This document shows, piece by piece, positions 21,598 to 34,300 of a stretch of 64,000 nt of DNA (positions are counted from its first letter, which is position 1; each line of letters opens with the position of its first letter). The translations under genes were made by a program, and so were the position numbers. The notes beneath the pieces were generated by a model. That model had not been told where the DNA came from. It saw only the letters and a program-made list of their open reading frames with translations, and searched no databases. The DNA comes from Dendrolimus kikuchii. Its lineage: Eukaryota > Arthropoda > Insecta > Lepidoptera > Lasiocampidae. The stretch lies in contig CM034388.1 in the NCBI GenBank assembly GCA_019925095.2, positions 31,316,934 through 31,380,933 on the forward strand. Reading direction: 5' to 3'.

Positions 21598-21839
21598 ATT
21601 CAAATCATAACCATTTCAATTCCATACCTCAATTTCATATACACAATATTACGACTATGTATAATATGATAACCTACAGTACTAATAGCCTATTAGCGTC
21701 TAGGGAAAAGTAAATATTAAATTCTATATTATACGAGTTTGAAATATAGAAACTGGTAACACCATCTAGTGATAAGTTTAATAAAGGTACTTGAAAACAT
21801 TTACGAAAAGTGTTAGGAAAATTTTATGCAATACTGTAT

Positions 21840-22178
21840 AGTTAAGTGTTTATAATCTTTTTTAAAATTAATGTTGAACATATTTATATTTATGAATCTA
21901 ATCGGATAAACAATAAAGGAAAAATGAACATTATAAAAACTCTCGTATTACCTTGGCAATTACATAGAATAAGAATATCATTTCAGAATAGGAAGTTTAT
22001 GTTGTCATCTGTCATTTCAGTTTCTGTCACATCTGTCACCTTTGGCCTTCGTAACGTAAGTTCGTATTGCTAATCCTGGGAATCTTTTTGCAAATTCCGT
22101 GTGATTTAGCAATGTACGAGTGAAATTCTAACTTAAATCAATGGTGTGACATAGCAGTGTAATAGTTGTAGTGATAAA
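21840..22178 (+). promoter_or_regulatory. TTC7: TTC7 5' flank and presumed 5' UTR
   Basis: The region before the first ATG is AT-rich with short tgtcatctgtca-type repeats near 22005-22040. I see no clear TATA box, so the transcription start cannot be placed from sequence. The ATG at 22179 is the first in frame. Confidence 0.35.
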
Positions 22179-22305
22179 ATGACTTCGAGAAGTAAGAATG
22201 CTGTGCGAGGTTTTGAAACTGAAATCGAGAAGAGTAGGGAAGAATCAAACTGGAAAAAGGCTATTGAATTGGCCCTACAGTTGAAGGCCAGGTCCCCGCA
22301 ACACG
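22179..22305 (+). CDS. TTC7: TTC7 exon 1
   Basis: ATG start to the donor g|gtaagt. Encodes MTSRSKNAVRGFETEIEKSR and 22 further residues, ending in phase 1. The ETEIEK..EE..W pattern is the conserved TTC7 N-terminus. Confidence 0.9.
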
Positions 22306-25300
22306 GTAAGTTTACCAACAACTTGAACTCTATGTCCTTACTTCCTTACTTATGTATTTTTTAATTAACAATTATGACTAAGGTCATCTGTTTGCATCCC
22401 AACCCTTTTAGGTTCAATGGATTGACCTTTTTACTTTATTTAGTTAATTCAATTTGTGGGTGAGTTCAGGGTTATGTTAAAATCTAATTAATGTATTTGT
22501 TTTAAATAATGATTCTTTTTTTTATTTCTTTCATTATCTTCCTTGGTATACAGATTTAAATTTGTCATTTATTTTACGATAAATCTCCGTTCCATTAGTA
22601 ATTTATAATTTTTATCTAATAAACATGAAGTCATTTATATGTGAGTTAGAAATAATTAACAGAAACTAATTACAGCTTAATTTTTCTTACATAATTTGCA
22701 TTTAAATAATGAACAAGGTTAAGGTTAATAAACAAGTAAATACAAAAGTTGGATAAGAAGACTTATATCCATTTATTTCAAAATGTATTATTAGTTTGCA
22801 AACATTAAATTTTTAAAAGTTTCCACTTTGTAATTGTGCATTCCACTTGTGCTATTTCCTTTAAATATTTTTACCAATTTACTAAAATGTCAATATTTGT
22901 TGCCATTCGCAGAAAGTCTCGCCCACTTTCTTATAGGAGAAGGGAAACTTGAAGCTCATTTGGACGAATGGCCTCCCAACAAAGAGAACATAGAAAGAGC
23001 TCAAAGGGAGCTTTCCGAAGCAAGGGGGTATCTTACGCTTGCTACAGACGAAGCAGGAAAAAGGGCCGGTGTGGCTTTGGATGCTCATTTATTGCTTGGC
23101 AAGTTGAACTTTGCTTGTGGGTCATATGATGTGGCATTGAGCCACTATAAGCTTGCAGAATTGAATACTCTCACTGAAAAGGAGTTGCCTGTGTAAGTTT
23201 CTTTTACTATTATGTAGTCTCTTATGTAAGTGTACAAGATATGACTGGGTGAAAGTTATACGACCCAATTAGTAACAATTAAGAAAATGGGCAACAAAGT
23301 TTTGTTTATCGTAATAGCTTCTTTATCACTTACTATTTCTAAAACTAAGCACATTTGTTTGAAGGTTTAAATGATTTAGATGCATGTTACATCTTGATTT
23401 GATGTAAGAATGTTATATAACTACGTATCTTAGTTCAAAATTATGTATGTTGTATGTTTGATGTTTGATGGTGTTTTTATAAATCTTAGTGAGAAGTTCA
23501 AGAATCTAGGTATATATTTTGAGCAATCTTTATCTTGGGGCCTCCGAATACAAGAAGTAGGTCGCAAAATGTTTGCAAGTGCAGAGTCTATGAAAGCTGA
23601 AAAGCATCCTTCCACTTCATACTAAAATTGCGCTTGTCCAATCCCTTCTCTTCCCTATTTTTGACTATGGAGACATCAGCTACTTAAATTTCACTGAAAG
23701 ACAATTATATAAACTAGAGTGACTCCAAACCTTTAGCATTCTTCTTCTTCTTCTGCGAGTGGGTGGTTTCCACAACTCGACGACAAAGCGCCTATTTTGC
23801 GTGCGAGGGTGGATGAGGGTTTATCCCATCAAGCCCAGCTCCTCCAGGCAGTCCACCAGCTTCTTGACGTTACTGAAGACTTCTCGGAGGCTACCTGGGG
23901 CGTCCAGATACTTCACCCTGTATGGGGCCACATTTTGAAACAATGTCTGTTAAAATTGCCATATCCAGTGGCTGCACTAATAACTAGTCTCAGCCCGGAC
24001 CGACTGAGCTTTAAGATGACCTTCAGCATTCATTTCATATTTGGTTTGTGCAAATATGATCACATTTCTAAATTTCATAGTAAGCTCGAATGGCTACCTA
24101 TCTGCATTTGCCAGAATACTCATATCTTATCCCTTTTGTATATTATACTCTTTAGCCCTAAAGCCCTCCTATTTGCAGGAATGCTCCGAGTTCTTTGAAG
24201 AAAGTAGTACAAGTATTTTAATTTAATTTAACTTAAACTAAGGGCTGATTATGAATAAAAATTGCAATGGAGTGAACTGTAAATAGTGTGTATTTCTCTC
24301 AACTGTTGGCGGCGGAAGAGATGTGGGATACAATGGGGTTGCAACAATGGATAGGCTTTTAGTGTTGCTTATAAAGAATCAGTGTTGCAAGTAAACTAAA
24401 TAATGTGAATGTTGGGTAATCCAACATATAGTCCTATTTGTAAAGGGTAGTTGTCCTGATAGTCTTTAAAATGACAGTGTTTTTAAGCATCTCTTTTACA
24501 CAGTAGTTGTTCTACAGGTGAGCTATGTAAAACCTAGCTACTGGTAATTTTTTTAAATTAATGTTTATGTTTTGTGTTGCTAAGTTTTATCCATGCAGGA
24601 ATGGAGAAAGAATACAATTTACTGGTGCCGGACGGCCTGTCGTAAGAGGCGACAAAACAAACCACAGCCAGATGGTAGGGTATTTGCCCGTTTGGATGGC
24701 TAACACCCCCGGTATAACGTATGCCACCATAACAACCTTGTGTTATGTTTCGGCATTAGTGACCAGGTTCCAGTCACCCTTAAGAGAGCAGCAGTGCATT
24801 TGTAGCACCTTTGGTGTTGTAAATGTCCATAGGCTATGGTGACCGCTTTTCATCAAGTGGGCCGTTTGCCTGTCTGCTGTACTCGTGCAATAAAAAAAGT
24901 ATTTATTAAATTGTTTCACTTCAGAAGAGCTAAATTAATTCGCTTTAAGTGGTATGGTATGTCATTATAGATCATGATAAATATGTATTTTTGATCTTGC
25001 TGTAACATATTGTTACGTTCTGTGGGTAGATAGTACGTAGATTGGAAGGAAACACCGATTTAAAAAGAAACTGCCTTTATTTAATTAAAGACTAATTAAA
25101 TTAAAATACCTCTTTAAATTATGCACACGCTTTTTCTCAATTGACTCACGTTCCAATCCCTTCAATTGACGTTGCGGTGTCTCGCCAGTGAACAATCTTG
25201 AAGCTTCACATCTTGATGCTCCACCGTGCCCTTTTGATCCCTTTGTTCTCTTCTCGTTGCTTTCGGTTCGCTAGCCCGTGCGAATCTGCCGCCGTGCGCA

Positions 25301-28300
25301 GATTGTCGCGCTTATATACCCGGCCGACGGTCTAGAAAGAGCCTTTTGACGTCATTCAATTATATGTCTATTCTTGTTCAACAAATACTCCCGTCCCTGT
25401 TAGTTATTGCGAGTTTATTCCGGTTCCTTCCCGAATATATCCGTCTCGTTTTAACATTTGTCTGAACCTATATTTCTATCCTGCTCTTTCGTGTCCTTGT
25501 ATTGCAACATTGTATTGTGTTATTGTTAAGGCGAAGGCTACACGCTATTTTCTTAAGGAGAATAAGCTCTGCTACGCGTATCCGTCACAATATCTTGCAC
25601 TACTATACATTTTGATTTTTCACGGCCAAGGTCATTGTCCTAAGTGCTAGTCACTCTATTAAAGTAGTTGAGATATAATTATACAAGCACTCAAACCCAG
25701 ACTATACAAAACAGACACCTACAGAGTATGTTTACAAAGACTGCCAAACAGATTTCATCATACATCAAAGTTTTTAGGTAATGATGTAAACAAATCTCTC
25801 CCATACATAAAAATATTAGTCAAGTTATATATAACTTCACTATATGAATACAGTCTTAATTGTAAGGACATCTCTATTTGTTTTAGGCCAATATTAGATG
25901 ATTCTTTTTAGTCTTTCACAATTTGGGTGATTTTTTTATTGCAGGAGATCAGCAGACAGGCAGACGGCCCACTTGATGGAAAGCGGTTACCATCGTCTAT
26001 GGACATTTGCAACACCAAAGTTGCTACAAATGCGCTGTTGCTCTCTTAAGGGAGACTGGAACCCGGTCACTAATGCCGGAACACAACTCAAGGTTGTTAT
26101 GGCGACATACTTTAGACCAGGGGTGATAGCCATTCATTCGGGCAAATGCCCTACCACCTGGCAAAAGAGATAACCGGTGTGTCAAACCCCCCGAGCCGCC
26201 TTGAACAAGCTTTTGTTCGTTTATAGATGAGGAGCCCTAGATTTCTCTCAGGCAATAAATATGCAGTTTAACAGTCTGGCTGTTGTAAATTGTATAACAG
26301 ACTTGACGCGGCACGCACGTTGCAAAGTTATTCAGTCTGCCTGTTAGGGATTGCAATTTATTATTTATTTTATCTATATTTATTTTCGCGTTCGTAATAC
26401 CGAAGTAAGAAAGAGAGTTGGTCTGATAGAGAGTGTCGGGGTGAAGGTAAGGAAAGGAATGCTCCGGTGATTCGGGCATGTGGAAAGAATGACTAAACAG
26501 ATATACAATGCAAAAGTGGATGGGTGCAGAAGTCGTGGAAGGCCACGACACACCTTCCATGATCAAATTGATCGTGTACTAGCTGAAGGTGATGTCAGGA
26601 GCCTTAAGAACATACGAGCGTGCATGAGTCAAGAGCTATGAATGTCAAAGAAGCCAGTGAAGTGTGTAAGAATAAGCCTGAAGGGCGCTCTGCTGTTCGT
26701 GCCTACCCTGCAAGGGAACAGGCGTGAAGTTATGTATGTATGTATGTGTATGTATTATTCCTAATTATTTTTAAATACAAAACATATATATTTTTGTAAT
26801 CCCCTTTAAGGCTGCCTGTCTGAATTGAAGCAGAGAGAGGCTGCGGAGCGGAGTAGCGGAGGAATATTACCCAATAGGACTGCATAAAAATTGCGTCAAT
26901 GGACAGGCAGCAAATTCTATTGGTTAATATTTCTTCATATCGCCGCTCCGCTGCCTCGCCCCTTTTCAATGGACAGGCAGCCTCAATTTCCTTTATTTCG
27001 ATACCCTACTCGATAGGTTTGGTTATTTTTTTTATTAACGTACCGTAAAATCTGGCAACTTAACCAATGGTTGTCAATTATGGCATTATAGGTTTTCGTT
27101 TGCAAGATTACCTCTCACAAAATGTCTTTTTTGAGCAAATAACGTCACGTATGAGTCATATAGTCAAGTAGTCAGGTGGTAGGGCATTTGCCCGACTGGA
27201 TGGCTACCACCCCTGGTCTAAAGATTGTCGCCATAACAACCTAGAGTTGTGTTCCGGCATTAGTGAGCAGGTACCAGTCTCCCTTAAGAGAGCAGCAGCG
27301 CATTGGTTTCCATCAAGTGGGCCGTCTGCCTGTCTGCTGATCTTTTGCAATAAAAAAAATAGTCAAAAAAGACATTTGTGAGAAGTAATAATAATCTTGT
27401 AAACGAAAACAAATAATGGCAAAATTGACAACCATTGGTTAAGTTGCCAGATTTGACGGTATTACCTCAGATCATATAAACGTCATGCGTATTACTATTC
27501 CGCGCCACAAATCCGCCATTTTTTTTCAAACCACCATCTAAGGACACGTTAGTTTTTAAGACGAATATCACAGAGACCTTAACCGTAGAAAACTATCAAG
27601 CTTTTGGAAGATACGAGGTAGTAAATAAATTTACAATCAGACAAGATATGCATGAGAAATAAACTCTCCTTAGCGACTCGGGTTAAAATTGTATTGTAAT
27701 AATTAACAAATTTGTAGATAAATATATTATAAAACATACATACATAACTTTACGCCAGTTCCCTTGCGGGGTAGGCACGAACAACAGAGCGCCATTTAGG
27801 CCCATTCTTACACACCTCACTTGCTTCTTTGACATTCATAACTCTTGTCTTGCACGCTCGTCTGTTCTTAAGGCTCCTGACATCACCCTCCGCTAGTACA
27901 CGATCAATTTGATCATGGAAGGTGTGTCGTGGCCTTCCACGACTTCTGCATCCATCCACTTTTGCATTGTATATCTGTTTAGTCATTCTTTCCACATGCC
28001 CGAACCACCGGAGCATTCCTTTCCTTACCTTCACCCCGACACTCACTTTCAGAGCAACTCTCTTTCTTACTTCGATAATACGAACGCGGTCAGCGAGCGT
28101 CACTCCGCAGATTTTGCGCAGTGCTCGCATCTCGACCGCGTTTACTCTACTTTCGTGCTCTCTCTTCCATACCCAACTCTCGCTTCCATACGCGAGCGTA
28201 GGTACCAGCACCGCGTTGTGTATGGCGAGCTGGGCCTTCTGGCCGAGGTTCTTAGCGCCTAGAAGTTTACCTAACGCTCCATTCACACTATTCCCCAAAT

Positions 28301-31300
28301 TCACTCTTCTTTCTATATCAGCGGTGTACCTTCCATCCCTGCTAAAAGCACATCCAAGATATACAAACTCATTCACTTGCTCCAGCATAATATCATCGAC
28401 CATTATAAAAGAGTTAAGTTAAAAGTATTTACAATATACTGCCCGAGTCATACAGTTAGCGTTTGGCATCCTATGATGTCATGTACAACAGTCATAGTGA
28501 TTGTTGCGCTATAATCTGTTATTGAACTACGCTGTAATAATTGATAATTAAACCGTTTGAAACATATTTTTATGATGTGTGCTAAATATGCTCTTTATAA
28601 AGGCACTCTGCGTATTGTTATTTAAGATCTATTATCCGTGCAGGAACGGAGAAAGAATACAATTTCCTGCGTTGGGGCGGCCTGTCGTAAGAGGCGACAA
28701 AACAACCCATAGCCAGGTGGTAGGGCATTTGCCCGACTGGATGGCTACCACCCCTGGTCTAAAGTATGTCGCCATAACAACCATGAGTTGTGTTTCGGCA
28801 ATAGTGACCAGGTTCCAGTCTCCCTTAAGAGAGCAGCAGAGCATTTGTAGCAACTTTGGATGTTGCAAATGTCCATAGGCGATGGTAACCGCTTTCCATC
28901 GAGTGGGCCGTCTGCCTGTCTGCTAATCTCCTGCAATAAAAAAAAATATCTGCAGAAGATCTTGATCACAAGACTGTGCTTTTATAGTAGGCAGAAAAAT
29001 ATACCAAGTATACCAAGGCTAAGCATGGTACTACTGTGTTATGTTTAATATGTACTATTACTACTACTCCTGGCACTACGACTGCTACTCCGGAGTTCTC
29101 ACTATATTTTGACACTGACATTTACAATATCAGGTTTATAAATTTAAAAAAGATAATGTGTGGCCTGGCTACCGAGTTGGAATGCGTCTTCGAATCCCAC
29201 ACGGCTATCCTGCATTATTCATCTGACCCAGATGAATGTGATACTTCATCTTCATCGCCATTGGACCAGGGTTTCATCAAATCTGCTGAACTGGTGGTAT
29301 TCATAGGTCCTTCGCCATTGCCAATTTTCCTTACAACGTATCTGTCATTTTTCTTCTTCTCTATAATTTTATATGGTCCTAAATATTTCGGGTTTAACTT
29401 ATATCCTTGTACAAATTGTGTTCTCTTAATCGCAACTAAATCTCCAATTTCGTACTGTATAGCTTGTGTTCTCTTTTTGTTATAAACTTTCCTATTTTCT
29501 TCCTGAATTTTCTGAATATTTTGCCTCGCCTTTCTATAAGTTCTAATCGTTGAATTTCAAATTTTTCTTTACAATTATCTATGTAGTAATCTCTATTAAT
29601 TAATTCCTCAGTTTTCAAAATTCCAAAATGACCCTTTTCATGACATTTTCTTATTATTTCATTCTGCATCTTTTTAGGTACAACAATCAGTTTAGTTCCA
29701 TCTTTAGCTTTACATAAAACTCCATTCTCCAGAATAAAATTTTCATATGACTCTTTTTCTAAAATTTTCTTTAATAGTTTTATCTTCAGGTCATCATCTT
29801 GAGCTCTCTTCAGACGTGCTGTAGTTTCGGTAAGTATTAGACTAACAGGATTTCTGCTCAAAGCGTCTACGTGTCTCATTTGGGTTCCAGATCGGTGTTC
29901 TATCTTATAGTCAAATTCTTCAAGAAGGAGTGCCCATCGAGCAACTCTGGGAGGTAAGTCTTTTTTCTGTAACGTCATAGTTAGGGCTGAGCAGTCAGTC
30001 ACAATTTTAAAGCGGACTCCAAGTAAGTAAACTCTGAATTTCTTGACAGCTTCTACAATAGCTAAAATTTCTAAGTAGTAACTATGGTATTTCTTCTCAG
30101 CAGGAGTAGTCTTTTTGCTCATATAGTGAACAGGGTGTAGCTGATTGTCGTGTGGATTCCTTTGCAATAAAACAGCTCCATATCCGTCTATACTTGCGTC
30201 TGTATGTAACTCTGTCTCAAAATTAGGGTTGTAAATTCGTAAAACTGGTGAGGAACATAAAATATGTTTCAATTCTTCGAAAGCTCTCTCACACTTTAGA
30301 TCAAAGTTAAACATAACATTAGTCTTCAATAATTCTGTTAGTGGCTTTGCTATTATTGAGTAGTTCTTAACAAATTTTCTAAAATAGCCAGTCAGTCCTA
30401 AAAATGATCGTAATGATTTGATATTATGAGGCTTTTTAAATTTTGCAACAGCATGTATCTTTTCCTTGGAAGGTCTTATCTGATTATCACGAATTATGTA
30501 ACCTAAATAATTTATCTCGTTCTGTAAGAAATGACATTTCGCCCAATTAAATTGTAAGCCAAACTCTTCAGCTTTTCGAAGTACTTTCTCTAGTTTAACA
30601 AATCCTTCTTCTTCTGTCCTAGATGGTATAATCAAATCATCTAAATAGGCAAGAACAGTGCCCTCTGACATTAAATCTTGAAAGATATCATTGATAAAGC
30701 GTTGGAATACAGATGGTGCGGTGCATAAACCAAACGGCATTTTCTTAAATTCATATTGCCCTTGTGGAGTAACAAATGAAGTGTATTTTTGACTATCCTC
30801 GCAGACATCAACATGTAAAAAACCATTCTTCAAGTCAAGTGATGTAAATAGTATTGCTTCTTTCAATTTGTCTACTTGATCCTCGATGAGTGGAAGTGGA
30901 TATCTTTCCTTTATAATCTTCTTATTTAGCTTTCTAAAATCTATACATAATCTGTAGCTTCCATTTTTCTTTTTCGCTAACACGATAGGGCTTGCATATT
31001 CCGATTTACTAGGTTTAATTACTTCTTGATCTAACCATCCTTGTATCTGTTTATTAACTATGTCCTTTTCTAGAGGTGACAGCCTTCGTGGAGTCTGGTG
31101 TATAGGATCTTCATCAGTAAGTATGATTTTCAATTTAACATTTGATTCCTTCTTTCTAGTCTTCAAGTTATTGTAATTATCCAATAAATGTTTAATCTTG
31201 TCTTTATATTTCAGCTTCTTGATATCATATTTCTCATCAAATTCTTCTTCGTAGTCATTAATTTGTGTAAGGTGTAATATTCTTTTTACAGAGATCCCGT

Positions 31301-34300
31301 CGGCAGAGAAAATAATTTCAACGTCTTTTAATATCGGGTTTCCAAGTATGACATTAACAGGTATTACATCATCGTCGATAACATGCATCAAGGTTTCAAA
31401 ATGAACGTTGTCTATTTCAACTTTTGCCATAAAAGATCCCTTCGTGCAAACTTCGTACTCGGCTATTCCTGATAATTTGAGAGTATCTTTAATATTATAA
31501 TCATTATTCTCGAGAAAATTTTGTTTGTAATAACTCTCACAAATTAAATTCGCATCGCTTCCAGTATCAATAAAGGTTTTAACTGTAACTCCGTTAATTT
31601 TCGCTTCTTTATATGGCTTAACAACATCTGTACTAACTTTCTCATCTTGAATTTTCAGTGTCTTATTTGTAGAACTTTGGCATTCTTTTGACTTATGTCC
31701 ATATCCATTACATTTGAAGCATTTTATACCTTTAGTACAAGCTGGTGATTGGTGATCAGTTTCACCACAATTGTAGCATCTTTTGATGGTATGATTTTTA
31801 CGTCCGGTTGTCATCTGAATAGGTCTTTGTTGCATCTTGTGTTCTTTAATCTGTGCATATACTTCAAGTTTCTTTCTAAATTGTTTGATATCAGTGGCTC
31901 CGTAAAGAATGGCCTTATTTATTTCAGAATCACGAATTCCATCAATAACATATTCAATAAGTGCCTCATCTTCTAAATTTCCATGCAACGCCAGTTCTTT
32001 CATATGTAAAAAATACTGTTGATATGTCTCATCCGGTTTCATTTTGCGTGATGCTAATTTCTTGTGAATGCTAGCACTATTTAATTTCGGACCAAATTCT
32101 TCTAATAAAGATTCTTTTAATGTATCCCATGACGTAATAGAGCCTAGCGATCGTAAAAATAATTTAGCTGTACCTGAAAGCAGTCTCTTCGCGTAAATAA
32201 GTTTTTCAAGATTATTCCATTCCATTAAATTTGCAGTGTCATTAAAATCGGTCAGCCAATTCGTAATAGGGTAGGTATCATCGCCTGTGAACGGTGTCAT
32301 TGATTTTTCCAAGTCGCTAAATGAAATTCGTACTCTGTAACCAGCTTCTGAACAATTACTATCTGAGTCTTCGATATCTTTATTTTTCTTCGGTGGCATC
32401 TTGTATGATTGGTTGTAAGTCTTTCAGTCGTAAAAAATAACCAATTCATAAAACGTCTTCATAAAAGAAAAATAATAGTCTTTATTCCAAATTCTGGGAA
32501 ATTTTATGCGCTGGTATCATTATGCAAATTAGTGTCGGTAAAACAGCACACAATGACTCGTCTTCAATTTTAATTTCGAGGTTGTTTCGTAATCATCAGA
32601 TCAAAACTCACGTTAAAACAATGCTTCGCAGGATTCTTACATGATCCTGGTATGATCCTGGCACGAGCCTCCATAAAGTTGTGGGTTTTGTTTGAAGAAA
32701 AGCAAAACAAACTTCCTTAGAACAGTCTTACATCGTTTATTCATGGACTACCTCTTCTCACTATATTTTGACACTGACATTTACAATATCAGGTTTATAA
32801 ATTTAAAAAAAGATAATGTGTGGCCTGGCTACCGAGTTGGAAACTAATAACATTACAATCATTATTGAAATACATACATACATAGCTTCACGCCAGTTCC
32901 CTTGCGGGGTAGGCACGAACAACAGAGCGCCATTCAGGCTTGTTCTTACACACCTCACTCGCTTCTTTGACATTCATAGCTCTTGTCATGCACGCTCGTC
33001 TGCTCTTAAGGCTCCTGACATCACCTTCTGCTAGTATACGATCAATTTGATCATGGAAGGTGTGTCGTGGCCTTCCACGACTTCTGCATCCATCCACTTT
33101 TGCATTGCATATCTGTTTAGTCATTCTTTCCACATGCCCGAACCACCGGAGCATTCCTTTCCTTACCTTCACCCCGACACTCTCTTTCAGACCAACTCTA
33201 TTTCTTACTTCGGTATTACGAACGCGGTCCGCGAGCGTCACTCCGCAAATTATGCGCAGTGCTCGCATCTCGACCGCGTTTACTCTACTTTCATGCTCTC
33301 TCTTCCATACCCAACTCTCGCTTCCATACGCGAGCGTAGTTCACTTGCTCCAGCATAATATCATCGACCATTATCCTTGCATATGTCAGATCCGCAGCTT
33401 CGAGCTCGCGTCGGAGCTGACGCTGCTGTACCTGCAGCGGACGAGCGCGGCGGGCGCGCGCGCCGGCCCCACGCTGGAGACCGCGCTGCAGCGGGTGCCC
33501 ATCCTGCACATACGCGGCGGCAGGCTGCAGAACGCCATCGACAGGTACATACATACATACATACATAACTTCACGCCAGTTCCCTTGCGGGGTAGGCACG
33601 AACAACAGAGTGCCATTTAGGCTTATTCTTACACACCTCACTTGCCTCTCTGACATTCATAACTCTTGTCATGCAAGCTAATCGACAGGTACCATCACTA
33701 TTACCATTGTCTTACTTTCAGATTCTTATTATTGCACGAGGGTTTGAGGAGTTGCCTGGAAGAGATCGCTTTAAGCGATATGACCGCCCTTTGTTCAACA
33801 TTCATTGTATCTAGTTTTTAAGTTTAAATTTTGGTGAGCAATAAAGTGTTTTCATTCATTCAATCATTCGTTCATTCATTCACTAGTGCAGCAGATACGT
33901 GACATTTATTTGTGAAGGAACGGATTTTTTTTTTTAATTGCAGGAGTTCAGCGTTACCATCGCCTATGGACATTTGCAACAGCAAAGGTGCTACAAATGC
34001 GCTGCAGCTCTTTTAGAGGAGACTGGAATCGGGTCACTAATGCCGGAACACAACTCAAGGTTGTTATGGCGGCATACTTTAGACCAGGGGTGGTAGCCAT
34101 CCAGTCGGGCAATTGCCCTACCGCCTGGCTAAGCAACAAATTTAGCTTTTCATTTTTTACTTTTAAACTTACTTGGCTTATCTTAGTTTTGACCAAGGCC
34201 TTTTTCTAAAGTATTTTTAGTGAAACCTAGAAGTATCTGACAGTTTAGTCAAACGTCGAACCTGAAATAATCTGTTTCGGGTTTTGCCTAGTCGAGTCTA

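Noticed and set aside
27909..28422. + strand frames opposite the RTE copy
   Set aside because: They are reverse-frame shadows of the RTE coding sequence; the minus strand carries the recognisable RT motifs.
28947..29095. Candidate missing TTC7 exon after tatctgcag
   Set aside because: In the phase required by exon 2 it hits a stop after three codons.
33060..33620. 186-codon + frame spanning TTC7 exon 3
   Set aside because: Most of it is antisense RTE sequence. Only 33390-33544 is exon.
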